From Verrucomicrobiota bacterium (lineage in GTDB: Bacteria > Verrucomicrobiota > Verrucomicrobiia > Opitutales > Opitutaceae): 24,230 nt of DNA. The notes under the pieces were generated by a model. The model made no database searches. It worked only from the letters and a program-made list of their open reading frames with translations, and was not told the origin of the DNA. Position numbers and translations under genes: made by a program. The stretch is from positions 1 to 24,230 of the forward strand of contig JAFAAS010000030.1 in NCBI GenBank assembly GCA_023426435.1. Direction: 5' to 3'. This document shows, piece by piece, positions 9,801 through 17,056 of this stretch. How positions within the stretch are numbered: the stretch's first letter is position 1; every line of letters starts with the position of its first letter.

Positions 9801-10431
9801 CGTATTCGTCGAAACGATTCTCGACCTTGCGCGAGTCCTTGAAGCCCGCCGTGTTCACCGAGGCATTGATGATGCCCGCCGGCGAACCAAGACCGAAGAG
9901 GATCGAGTTCGGCCCGCGCTGCAGGTCGATGCGATCGACGTTGTAGCTGTCCCACGGAATCTCCGTCAGGAAATAGTCGCGCGTGTTATCCGCCCGATCG
10001 AGACCGCGCACGCGGGTGTTCGACTGCGGACGCACCACCGATTCGTTGTAGTTTTGACCGCCCGCCACCGCGGAGAAGTTACCCCGCGGGCCGGCGACTT
10101 CGGTGTTCGTCGTATAAACGAGCAGGTCGGTGTTGCTCTTCGCGCCGACGTCATCGAGGAACTGCTTCGTCACGACCGAAATCGCCGAAGACAAGTCACG
10201 AAGGTCAGTGCGAATACGCGTGCCGGCCAGGGTGGAATCGGCCTGGTAACTGCCGGAGTCCTCGGTGGCGTCGACGACGAAAGGAGACAGGACGATGGGC
10301 TCGTCCCGTCCCAAATCGGCGTCGCCGGCCTCGGAAACAGCCTGCGCACGGAGTCCGGGCGCAGCTGCGAAGCAAAGCGCTGACGTCGCCATCACGGCAC
10401 GCGTCAACGCAGGAGTGCGTTTCATTAGCAT
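6814..10431 (-). CDS. TonB-dependent outer-membrane receptor (oligosaccharide uptake)
   Basis: About 1205 residues from the ATG at 10429-10431; an in-frame GTG at 10464 adds 11 unlikely residues. The chosen start gives a good signal peptide (MLMKRTPALTRAVMATSALCF... cut near LRAQ-A). A TonB-box-like EPIVLSPFVVDA follows. The plug domain reads STLAGTRIRTDLRDLSSAISVVTKQFLDDVG and later DRIDLQRGPNSILFGLGSPAGIIN. The rest is a long beta-barrel rich in aromatic residues that ends in aromatic F (ITNTFQF), as expected for Bam-dependent barrels. It is larger than most TonB receptors but normal for Opitutaceae-type ones. No SusD-like lipoprotein is beside it. Its place next to mannan-degrading enzymes and the shared operator upstream suggest uptake of manno-oligosaccharides. 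The specificity is inferred. Confidence 0.93.
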   Translation of the reverse strand: MLMKRTPALTRAVMATSALCFAAAPGLRAQAVSEAGDADLGRDEPIVLSPFVVDATEDSGSYQADSTLAGTRIRTDLRDLSSAISVVTKQFLDDVGAKSNTDLLVYTTNTEVAGPRGNFSAVAGGQNYNESVVRPQSNTRVRGLDRADNTRDYFLTEIPWDSYNVDRIDLQRGPNSILFGLGSPAGIINASVNTAGFKDSRKVENRFDEYGSIRTSLDINQVIVPNTLSIRVSALEDHAKYQQKPAYRDDRRQFAALRYEPKLFGEGNPTSFRVNFERGEIDANYPRSIPPVDTITPWFNSLNKITLDPNEARASFNTAGGAQAWFPNEAFMGNQFSADVVGYYPNTNTATPNFAVIATNNYMGFGIGTNGEIDRGIGGLYQYRPFNIAVFSQFARTAEAGIPGGAFYGDYSIMDPTIFDFYNNLLDGPNKHEFEDWTAANFAFSQSFLNNRLNLELVYDRQRYVNGGRGGLGGRAYGISVDFNEYRADGSANPDLGRPYVAAGYGGGNYNESDRDVYRATLVGEIRADDFLEKSWLTTVLGRHLITGLYTDDTRKTANVTWKGSAPEAALLEQVHNIVPGVLNSNERNYEWVTYIGPDLRGASSAAGANLSRLTTFIQPPQDISLRFFDSNWNAPNVDPNAPYVYLNPLGEIQTSTQSENPDNYVGWRNQTFRMLNGDDPEDRESLYTGAQRNRVTTDSRAITWQGYLLDGNLVGTFGWRRDEVKNVANNATRDTLGVSSPHFNFVENAGNTRVVTGESKTWGLVAHLPKQWSEKLPLGTTISAFYNRGQNFKADAPRADVEGKILPNPTGRTKDYGFVIRTLDDKLSLKVNWYETQVGNATLQAGTNGGFGSTAYYLWAVPSWAVTHAIAGYEYMNGRNPNDAWIGNYAAQAAGADAGDSAWQPGTPNFENSAATAQQRAAYQDFFQNLPLDQSFFDAYGMQVSVAGLKSADPRNGLVPAWQAGYRNDIQPSGGGNILSVGSPPVTATDTLSKGVEYELVAQPTKNWNISLNASKTFASLTNVGGSIRDYIDRYTEFLAGPAGDVRLWGTDPNNSFRNYWRDNILAPYNVILSNEGRMVPELAEWRFNGVSTYRFDEGALKGSWIGGAVRWEGKRIIGYAYSSQIGSLDVTSPFYSPEEIHYDMWVGYSRRLTPKVNWRIQLNLRNVGEDNHLVPISKNPDGSTNFVRIVEGMSWQITNTFQF

Positions 10432-10514
10432 GGTTGGTGTTAGGGGGTGTGGGGAAAGAGGCACCTTGCTGGCGCCACCTCACGCACGGGCTAGCCCGCC
10501 GCCGAGGCCTGGCG

Positions 10515-10520
10515 AATATA
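10515..10520 (-). promoter_or_regulatory. Possible -10 box of the TonB receptor promoter
   Basis: The minus strand reads TATATT here, 31 nt downstream of the operator-like element and about 83 nt upstream of the receptor ATG. No good -35 hexamer sits 16-18 nt before it, which would suit an activator-dependent promoter. The call rests on one hexamer only. Confidence 0.3.
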
Positions 10521-10551
10521 GCGATACACTGCGACTAAGGGAATGAGTTCA

Positions 10552-10581
10552 GTTACACCTCGCTTGAGGTATTTTGCTCCC
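10552..10581 (-). promoter_or_regulatory. Operator-like element, copy 1 (upstream of TonB receptor)
   Basis: Read toward the receptor gene: GGGAGCAAAATACCTCAAG, then CGA and GGTGTAAC. It matches the copies at 15600-15629 and 22523-22552. The first half-site is GGAGCAAA, the conserved centre is CTCAAG, and the second half-site GGTGTAAC starts 21 bp after the first. The last base lies 120 nt upstream of the ATG. An ACCTC/GAGGT inverted repeat (10557-10570) overlaps it. The likely ligand is the locus XylR-type regulator (inference). Confidence 0.6.
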
Positions 10582-10614
10582 TCATCCGCGGCTCCCCCAC
10601 CCCTTCTTCCAGAG

Positions 10615-10643
10615 GTAAAATCCCGCGTCCGGCACCGCCGGAC
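10615..10643 (-). terminator. Possible terminator after the XylR-type regulator gene
   Basis: On the minus strand GTCCGGC (10643-10637) pairs with GCCGGAC (10633-10627) around loop GGT, 31 nt after the regulator stop codon, followed at a short distance by TTTT (10620-10617). The U-run is short and separated from the stem, so termination may be weak. It would separate the regulator transcript from the receptor promoter. Confidence 0.4.
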
Positions 10644-10673
10644 TCCCGCCATCACCGCGCCATTTGAGTCGGA

Positions 10674-11855
10674 TTACCGCCGCACTCCCGCCTTCGCCTG
10701 CACCTTCCGACGATAGCTCCCGGGCGAATCTCCCGTGATGCGTTTGAACACCACGCACATATACTCGACGTGCTCGAAGCCCGTGAGCTCTGCGATCTTC
10801 TTCAGCGGAAAATTCGTCTCGAACAACAGCTGCCGGATTTTCTCCACCTGCACCCGCCTGATCTCCGCCTGCGGAGAACGCCCCAGGTAGCGCCGAAATT
10901 TCTTCTCCAACTGACTTCGCGACGCAAACGCGTGCTTCAACACTTCGTCCACCCCGATGCCGTGACACGCATGCTCGCGAATGTAGCTCACCGCCGCTGC
11001 GACGTTCTTGTCGCCCATCGCCAGAATGTCCGTCGATTGTCGCGTCACCACACCGATGGGCTCAATTCGCCGGTCGACCCCGGTCAACTTCTCCCCCGCC
11101 ATCATCCGCGCGAGTTGATCGGCCGCCTGATAACCGGATTGAAAGGCATTCGTCGCCACGCTCGACAAGGGCGGCTCCGCGAGTTCGCAACGAATGGGAT
11201 CGTTGTTCGCCCCCAGCACCGCCACCTCCTCCGGCACCAACAACCCCGCCGCGTGCGCCGCACTCGAAACCTGCAACGCCCGCATATCGTTGCACGCCAT
11301 CACCGCCGCCGGTTTCGGCAGCCGCTTCAACCACGCACTCAACGCCGCCGTCTGTTTCGCATCCCAAAAGGGCGTGAAATCGATCGGATCATCGACGTCG
11401 AACACATCGCAGTCATGTCCCGCCAATCGCACCGCCTCGACGAAACCGTCGCGCCGCTCGTTCGACCACCCCGCATCCGCAAAACCGCAAAATCCAAAAT
11501 GCCTGAAACCGCGCTCGAGCAGATGCTCCGCACCTAAATGCCCCATCGCCACATTGTCCGGCCGGATCTTCGGCACGCCGGGAAACGGCGGCGTGTCGTT
11601 CAAATCCACCAGCGGCAGCCCCAACTCCGCGCAGCCATGCACCAGCCCGGGCGTCGTATGACGGCTGATCACGCCGTGCCACTTCTTGCTGCGCAACCAC
11701 TGCGGATCCTTCTCCGCCCGCGCTTCATCGTCGAAGAACGTCGCCCAGGGTCGATGCGACCGCTCGTATTGCGCCACCCCTTTCAACATATCGGCGCACT
11801 CTTCGAGACGGGTCATGAACACCAACAGCACATGCGGCTTCACGCCGACACGCAC
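10674..11855 (-). CDS. XylR-type transcriptional regulator: LacI-like sugar-binding domain plus AraC-type DNA-binding domain
   Basis: The N-terminal 280 or so residues are a periplasmic-binding-protein-like sensor domain of the LacI class (KPHVLLVFMTRLEECADMLKGVAQYER, PDNVAMGHLGAEHLLERGFRHFGFCG, AVMACNDMRALQV, VAVLGANNDPIRCEL). The last 100 or so residues are an AraC/XylS double helix-turn-helix (VDEVLKHAFASRSQLEKKFRRYLGRSP and FPLKKIAELTGFEHVEYMCVVFKRITGDSPGSYRR). This order, sensor first and AraC domain last with no N-terminal LacI HTH, is that of XylR. I chose the GTG at 11853-11855 because it gives about 393 residues, close to E. coli XylR. An in-frame GTG at 11924 is possible. It lies directly downstream of the GH2 gene and is probably cotranscribed. 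The inducer is unknown; a mannose- or glucose-containing sugar is plausible. It is the only regulator in the locus. Confidence 0.88.
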   Translation of the reverse strand: MRVGVKPHVLLVFMTRLEECADMLKGVAQYERSHRPWATFFDDEARAEKDPQWLRSKKWHGVISRHTTPGLVHGCAELGLPLVDLNDTPPFPGVPKIRPDNVAMGHLGAEHLLERGFRHFGFCGFADAGWSNERRDGFVEAVRLAGHDCDVFDVDDPIDFTPFWDAKQTAALSAWLKRLPKPAAVMACNDMRALQVSSAAHAAGLLVPEEVAVLGANNDPIRCELAEPPLSSVATNAFQSGYQAADQLARMMAGEKLTGVDRRIEPIGVVTRQSTDILAMGDKNVAAAVSYIREHACHGIGVDEVLKHAFASRSQLEKKFRRYLGRSPQAEIRRVQVEKIRQLLFETNFPLKKIAELTGFEHVEYMCVVFKRITGDSPGSYRRKVQAKAGVRR

Positions 11856-11939
11856 ACCAGCTCGCCCCGCGCTTGGCAAGCGAGGGTTTCGCCTCCCCGC
11901 CCCGAACGGCGCCGCTCCGTCCACGCCGTAACGACAGTT

Positions 11940-14450
11940 TCAATACGTATCGACCAGCGATTCGTGCGTCAGCACCCGCTTCAACTTCGCCACGGTCTGC
12001 GCCCGCTCGAACTCCGCGATCACCGTCTTCGGCTCATCCGGATAAAGCTCGAAGAAGTTGTCGCTGCACCGGAAACGCACGCCGCGAAAATCGAACGAGA
12101 ACCGGTGCTGAAACGCCGTCGATCGAAACACGATCTCCGCCCGCTTCTCCCCTCGCATCCGGATCGTCGCCCGCGTCCTCGCCTTCGGCAGATTCAAGAA
12201 GCGCGGCGCCGTCAAAAACACCGTCTCCTCACTCACCCGCTCGCCGCCGATTTCCAGCGCAATCCGCACATAAAGCGCGTCGCGCGTATGCCGCTCGATC
12301 CACGACGAAAGATCCACGCTCATCTGCCTCACACTTTCGCCATAGCGCAGTCGCACCGGCTTTCGCCCGCGCTTCAATCTCCGCCCATCCAGGTGAAACA
12401 ACTCCCACGACACCACGCCGCGCGTCTCCATCGGTGCATCGTAAACCGTGTAAACCTGCACGTCGTGCACCGTGCTCCGACGATAATTTCCGATGGTCAG
12501 CGTCTCCTCGCCCGGCACGTGCGCACACACCAGCGCCGGCGCGAAAAACCGCCGCGCGACGTGATGCAGCGCCCGCCAGCGTCCCGTAAACTCGATCGAG
12601 CTCCACGACGCCGCCGGCCAGCAATCGTTGAGCTGCCAATACAGCGCACCCATGCAGCGCGGCATGTTGCGCCGCCAATGCTCCACGCCGACTTGCATGC
12701 ACCGCGCCTGATTCAGCTGCGAAAGATAAATCAGATCCTCCTGCCCCTTCGGGAATCGGTAATGCTGCGAAACATAATCCAGGATGATCTGATTCCCCGC
12801 CCGGTTCTTCTGATGATTCTCCATCTCCTGCCCGAAGATGTTGTCGTTGTGCGGCGGGCAGAAGGTCGCGTTCGTTTCCGTCGAGCTGTAACTCTGCATC
12901 CCAAACTCCGAACAAAAACGGAACCGCCACCGCTCGTAACTCTTCACCGGATGTCGCGCATGCCACACATCCCAATAATGCGTGTCGCCGCGCTGTTCGC
13001 CTTCCGCCAGCGCCGCCGGAGTTCCCGCTGAGCCCTCGAAGCTGCCGCGCCAGGGCGATGTCGGCCAGTAGCTCGTCGTCCCATCGAACGTCTCCACCGC
13101 CTCCGGCAACACGCCGTGAAACACCGCTTCGTAATCCCGGCGGAGATTCTCGTTCTTCAACAAATCCGCCTGCTCGCGCCCGACCGTGTTGAGCTGCACG
13201 ATCTCGTTGTTCCCGCACCACAACGCGAGGCTGGCGCGATGCCGCAACCGCCGGACCTGATGCCCCGCCTCCGCGCGCACACTCTCCAGGAACGCCGCAT
13301 CGCCCGGGAAAATCGTGCACGCAAACATGAAGTCCTGCCACACCATCAACCCGAGCTCGTCGCAAAGATCGTAAAACTCCTCGCTCTCGTAAACCCCGCC
13401 GCCCCACACGCGGATCATGTTCATGTGCGCCTCCGCCGCACTCGAAAGATCCCGCTCGTAATCCGCCCGCTTCAACCCGCCGACAAAGCTGTGCGCCGGA
13501 ATCCAGTTCGCGCCTTTCGCAAAAATCGCCCGGCCATTCACCACGAACTGAAACGACTCGCCCCATTCGTCCTCGTGTCGATCGAGCACGATCGTCCGCA
13601 ATCCAATCCGCCGCGACCAAGCGCCCACCACGCGCCCACTCTCCTCCACCGCCTCCACGTCGACACGATACAAGGGCTGCTCGCCATGTCCGTTCGGCCA
13701 CCAGAGCTGAGGCTTCGCGATCTTCGCTTCTCGATTTTCAATTCGAGCCACGATCGCGCCGTTCAACGAAACCGTCCCGCGCAGCTCCACGTTCGCATCC
13801 GGCCTCGCCAACTCGGGCTCCAAAACCAGCCGCACACTCCCATCCGGCGCATGCTCCTGCGTCACCCGCACGCTTTCCAAGCGGTTGCCCGTCCACGCCT
13901 CGATCCGCAGATCGCGCCAGATTCCCGCCGTCACCAGCCGCGGGCCCCAATCCCATCCAAACTGACACTGCTGCTTGCGCACCGTCGAACTCCGCCCGAC
14001 GGGATCGTTGTATTCAAATGGCTGATGCTCGAGTCGTTCGCGCGCGATGACGTCGATCGCACTCTCGAAACGAATAAAAATCTCGTTCCGCCCCACGCGC
14101 AGGAAGCGCTTCACGTCCCAGCGATACCCCACGAACATGTTCTCCGTTCGCGCGATCTCCCGTCCATTGACCCTCACGACCGCAAACGTATCCAGTCCGT
14201 CCGCCACCAATTCGACCGCTTCTTCCGCAAGCAGCTCGCGCGTGACGGCAAACTTCGCCCGATACTCCCACACGTGCTCCCCGATCCACTGCAGCTCCGC
14301 TTCGTTGCAGCCCCAAAACGGATCCGGAATCGCGCCCAGCCGCAACAGATCGCGATGCACGCAGCCCGGCACGCTCGCCGCGCGCCAGCGCGAACCCGCG
14401 GTCGCATCGCGAAACATCCACGTCGCTCTGGAAAGGGAAAGGGTCCGCAT
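11940..14450 (-). CDS. Beta-mannosidase, glycoside hydrolase family 2
   Basis: This 836-residue protein is a typical GH2 beta-mannosidase. The N-terminal jelly-roll reads WRAASVPGCVHRDLLRLGAIPDPFWGCNEAELQWI...WEYR. Later come VWGGGVYESEEFYDLCDELGLMVWQDFMFAC, then WCGNNE with the presumed acid/base Glu416, then CSEFGMQS with the presumed nucleophile Glu515. No signal peptide is visible, so it should act in the cytoplasm, removing mannose from the non-reducing end of beta-1,4-manno-oligosaccharides. The upstream GH130 gene ends 24 bp before it, which indicates one operon, and the regulator gene follows. Length and both catalytic residues are normal for the family. Action on Man-GlcNAc from N-glycans cannot be excluded. 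Confidence 0.94.
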   Translation of the reverse strand: MRTLSLSRATWMFRDATAGSRWRAASVPGCVHRDLLRLGAIPDPFWGCNEAELQWIGEHVWEYRAKFAVTRELLAEEAVELVADGLDTFAVVRVNGREIARTENMFVGYRWDVKRFLRVGRNEIFIRFESAIDVIARERLEHQPFEYNDPVGRSSTVRKQQCQFGWDWGPRLVTAGIWRDLRIEAWTGNRLESVRVTQEHAPDGSVRLVLEPELARPDANVELRGTVSLNGAIVARIENREAKIAKPQLWWPNGHGEQPLYRVDVEAVEESGRVVGAWSRRIGLRTIVLDRHEDEWGESFQFVVNGRAIFAKGANWIPAHSFVGGLKRADYERDLSSAAEAHMNMIRVWGGGVYESEEFYDLCDELGLMVWQDFMFACTIFPGDAAFLESVRAEAGHQVRRLRHRASLALWCGNNEIVQLNTVGREQADLLKNENLRRDYEAVFHGVLPEAVETFDGTTSYWPTSPWRGSFEGSAGTPAALAEGEQRGDTHYWDVWHARHPVKSYERWRFRFCSEFGMQSYSSTETNATFCPPHNDNIFGQEMENHQKNRAGNQIILDYVSQHYRFPKGQEDLIYLSQLNQARCMQVGVEHWRRNMPRCMGALYWQLNDCWPAASWSSIEFTGRWRALHHVARRFFAPALVCAHVPGEETLTIGNYRRSTVHDVQVYTVYDAPMETRGVVSWELFHLDGRRLKRGRKPVRLRYGESVRQMSVDLSSWIERHTRDALYVRIALEIGGERVSEETVFLTAPRFLNLPKARTRATIRMRGEKRAEIVFRSTAFQHRFSFDFRGVRFRCSDNFFELYPDEPKTVIAEFERAQTVAKLKRVLTHESLVDTY

Positions 14451-14474
14451 GTGAGGCGCCGCGTCGCGCGGTGA

Positions 14475-15461
14475 CTACTTCAGTGGATTCGCCTTGATGA
14501 ACTCCACCACTTCCTGCGCCTCGCAGAAGCACAGCGCCGAAAACGTATCCGCCGCCCCGTAGTAAATCGCGATCCGCCCGCTCGGCGCATCGCACACCGC
14601 GCCCACCGGAAAACACACGCCGGGCACAAAACCGGTCAGTTCATACGGCGCCTCCGGACACAACAGCGCCTCCCGGCAGCGCGCGATCACCTTCCACGGC
14701 TGCTCGAGATCCAGCAGCGCCGCGCTCATCGAATACACGAATCCATTGCAGGTCTGCGTCACCGCATGGAAAAACAACAGCCAGCCTTCACTCGTCTCGA
14801 TCGGCGACGGTCCCGCACCGATCTTCACGCCTTGAAACCACGGCCACCCGCGCCCCATCACATGCCGGTGCTTGCCCCAATGAATCAGGTCCGGGCTCTC
14901 GCTCGTGAAGATGTCGCCGAACGGCGTATGCCCCGTATCCGACGGCCGGCTGAGCATCAAAAACTTCCCATTCACCTTCCGCGGAAAAAGCACGCCGTTG
15001 CGGTTGTAAGGCAGAAACGCGTTCTCCAACTGCTCGAAATTCACGAAGTCCGTCGTGCGCGCGATCCCGATTGTCGGTCCATGGTAGCCATTGCACCACG
15101 TCACATAATGCACGCCGTCGATCGCCGTGACCCGCGGATCGTAGGCATACTCGTGTTTCCTTACCTCCTCATCTTCGCACCGGAAATCGATCGGCTTTGG
15201 ATCGAAGGCGAACTTGATCCCGTCTGCGCTCCGGCCCACGTGCAAATGCGGCACGCGATCCATTCCTTCAGTCCGAAACACCCCGATGAAGCCGTCCTCC
15301 CACGGCACCACCGCACTGTTGTAAATCCCCGTCACGCGCGGCAGCGGCCGGCGGCCGATCACCGGATTGCCGTCGTAACGCCACACGAGATCGGGATTCG
15401 CCGCCGCACGGGGCTGCCAGGGAAGATTCGGAACTGCAGGACCAACGATCGTTAGCTTCAT
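14475..15461 (-). CDS. GH130 beta-1,4-mannooligosaccharide phosphorylase (GH130_2-like)
   Basis: This 328-residue, five-bladed-propeller-type enzyme has no signal peptide. It resembles the GH130_2 phosphorylases (the human-gut Uhgb_MP group): IYNSAVVPWEDGFIGVFR, YAYDPRVT with the catalytic Asp108, YVTWCNGYHGPTIG, NRNGVLFPRK, MLSRPSDTGHTPFGDIF and IAIYYGAADT are all in order. The known reaction is reversible phosphorolysis of the non-reducing mannose of beta-1,4-mannooligosaccharides, giving mannose-1-phosphate. Some relatives prefer Man-GlcNAc of N-glycans. The genome context, with an epimerase and a second GH130, favours plant mannan here. It is the first gene of the minus operon GH130-GH2-regulator and shares its promoter region with the epimerase gene. 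Confidence 0.9.
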   Translation of the reverse strand: MKLTIVGPAVPNLPWQPRAAANPDLVWRYDGNPVIGRRPLPRVTGIYNSAVVPWEDGFIGVFRTEGMDRVPHLHVGRSADGIKFAFDPKPIDFRCEDEEVRKHEYAYDPRVTAIDGVHYVTWCNGYHGPTIGIARTTDFVNFEQLENAFLPYNRNGVLFPRKVNGKFLMLSRPSDTGHTPFGDIFTSESPDLIHWGKHRHVMGRGWPWFQGVKIGAGPSPIETSEGWLLFFHAVTQTCNGFVYSMSAALLDLEQPWKVIARCREALLCPEAPYELTGFVPGVCFPVGAVCDAPSGRIAIYYGAADTFSALCFCEAQEVVEFIKANPLK

Positions 15462-15715
15462 GGGAACAGGACGGCTCGGGGAATCGAAACGGTGCGCACG
15501 CGCGCAGCTCGCTCGACGCTTCCACTCGGGCTCTCGCCGCGCGTCCGGGCAAGCAGCCCGAACGTTCTCACCTTAGACCATTGCCGTCCTCGAAGAGTGA
15601 TTGCGCCGGCCTTGAGTCTGTTTGCGCCGCGTGAAACACGCCTCATTCCGCATGCAACCAAACTCAATTCCGCACCATTGCCTGCCGCCTCTTCCGCCCG
15701 CGAAATAACGCGCTC
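15462..15715. promoter_or_regulatory. Divergent promoter region of the phosphorylase and epimerase operons
   Basis: These 254 bp separate divergent start codons. They hold the operator-like element at 15600-15629 and, between it and the epimerase ATG, three TTCCGCM words at 15646, 15668 and 15692, spaced 22 and 24 bp apart. A small hairpin CGGGC/GCCCG lies at 15546-15560. No confident -35/-10 pair was found for either direction. Confidence 0.6.
15600..15629 (-). promoter_or_regulatory. Operator-like element, copy 2 (divergent phosphorylase/epimerase promoters)
   Basis: Read on the minus strand: CGGCGCAAACAGACTCAAG, then GCC and GGCGCAAT. Here the two half-sites are nearly identical (GGCGCAAA and GGCGCAAT) and start exactly 21 bp apart, making this the clearest direct repeat of the three copies. 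It ends 138 nt from the GH130 start and 86 nt from the epimerase start, so it could serve both operons. The GCAAA and CTCAAG blocks match copies 1 and 3. Confidence 0.62.
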
Positions 15716-16948
15716 ATGACTCCCGACGTCCTGCGCCATTACGCCGACCGCATCGAGTCCGACCTCCGCCACAACGTGCTCCCGTTCTGGATCGAACGCG
15801 TCGTCGATCAGGAGCACGGCGGATTCCACGGCGCCATCACCAACGCCCTGGAAATCCAACCTTCCGCCGAACGCGGCGCACTGCTCGCCTCGCGGATCCT
15901 TTGGACCTTTTCCGCCGCGTATCGACGTTTTGGCGACGCCTCCCTGCTGCCCATGGCCGATCACGCCTACACCGCGCTGACCGACCGCTTTCTCGATCGC
16001 GAACACCGGGGCTTCTTCTGGTCCGCCTCCCCCGACGGCACCGTCCTCCAATCGCGCAAACAAACCTACGGCCAGGCTTTCGCGATCTACGCGCTCTCCG
16101 AATATCACCTCGCGACCGCGAACTCCGCCCCGCTTGAGCTCGCCGTCGAACTTCATCGCCTCCTCGAATCGCACGCGCGCGACCCGATCCACGGGGGCTA
16201 CCTCGAGGCCACGTCCCGCGACTGGACGCCCATCGCCGACATGCGCCTGAGCGCCGTCGATCTCAACGAGCCCAAATCCCAAAACACCCACCTGCACGTC
16301 CTCGAGGCCTACACCAACCTCCTCCGCGCCTGGCCCGACCCCGCCCTTCGCCGCACACAAGCCGAGCTCGTCGACACGATGCTGACGCGCATCGTAAATC
16401 CCGCCAACGGCCATCTCGGACTTTTCTTCGCTCTCGATTGGTCCCCGCGCTCCACCACCGTTTCCTACGGCCACGACATCGAAGCCGCCTGGTTGCTGGG
16501 CGAAGCCGCCGACCTCCTCGGCGACGCGGCACTTCAAGAGCGCGTGCGCCACCTCGCCATGAAAATCGCCGACGTCACGCTCGCCGAGGGCACCGATGTC
16601 GACGGCGCGATCTTCAATGCCGGCGAACCCGGGCGCGTGACCGACACCAACAAGGAATGGTGGCCGCAGGCCGAAGCCGTGCTCGGATTCCTCTACGCGT
16701 ATTCAATTTCCCACGACGAACGCCACCTCGCCGCCGCCTTGCGCACATGGGACTTCATCGAAACCCGCCTGATCGATCGCACCCATGGCGAATGGCTGCG
16801 GGGCGTCACCCGCGAGGGCGCCGTGCTCGAAAACGAGCTCAAGGTAGGCTTCTGGAAATGCCCCTATCACAACGGCCGCATGGGCCTCCTCGCGCCCGCG
16901 CAGCTCCGCCGTTTCGCCGACACCGTCGCCACGACCGCCTCCGCCTGA
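15716..16948 (+). CDS. Cellobiose 2-epimerase (AGE family)
   Basis: This 410-residue (alpha/alpha)6-barrel protein has the marks of cellobiose 2-epimerases: ASRILWTFSAAYR with Arg60, NTHLHVLEAYTNLLR with His192, SYGHDIEAAWLL with His253 and Glu256, and VGFWKCPYHNGRMG with His385. These are the positions that bind and epimerise the reducing-end sugar. In mannan breakdown the enzyme converts beta-1,4-mannobiose into mannosyl-glucose, the substrate of the phosphorylase encoded next. No signal peptide is visible, so it is cytoplasmic. The mannosylglucose phosphorylase gene starts 108 bp downstream on the same strand, with no promoter or terminator obvious between, so the pair is probably an operon. 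No Shine-Dalgarno is visible; the ATG is set by alignment of the MTPDVLRHYADRIESDL start to family members. Confidence 0.92.
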   Translation: MTPDVLRHYADRIESDLRHNVLPFWIERVVDQEHGGFHGAITNALEIQPSAERGALLASRILWTFSAAYRRFGDASLLPMADHAYTALTDRFLDREHRGFFWSASPDGTVLQSRKQTYGQAFAIYALSEYHLATANSAPLELAVELHRLLESHARDPIHGGYLEATSRDWTPIADMRLSAVDLNEPKSQNTHLHVLEAYTNLLRAWPDPALRRTQAELVDTMLTRIVNPANGHLGLFFALDWSPRSTTVSYGHDIEAAWLLGEAADLLGDAALQERVRHLAMKIADVTLAEGTDVDGAIFNAGEPGRVTDTNKEWWPQAEAVLGFLYAYSISHDERHLAAALRTWDFIETRLIDRTHGEWLRGVTREGAVLENELKVGFWKCPYHNGRMGLLAPAQLRRFADTVATTASA

Positions 16949-17056
16949 ATACCGGTTTAAACGCGAAGAGCATTTTCAACCTTCGATTCGTGTCTCTTGA
17001 TGCCCGTTCGTGATCGCATAAACGAAACCCCTTCGCCTCCCCGTCCTCCTCTTTCC

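Noticed and set aside
6547..10383. A 1278-codon open frame on the + strand, antisense to the TonB receptor
   Set aside because: Its product is Arg/Val/Ile-rich without domains. The opposite strand encodes an unmistakable TonB receptor with signal peptide, plug and barrel. Long antisense frames are expected in GC-rich coding DNA that avoids certain codons.
12229..13701. A 490-codon minus frame inside the GH2 gene
   Set aside because: It is a Gly/Arg-rich shadow frame; the overlapping frame has both GH2 catalytic motifs.
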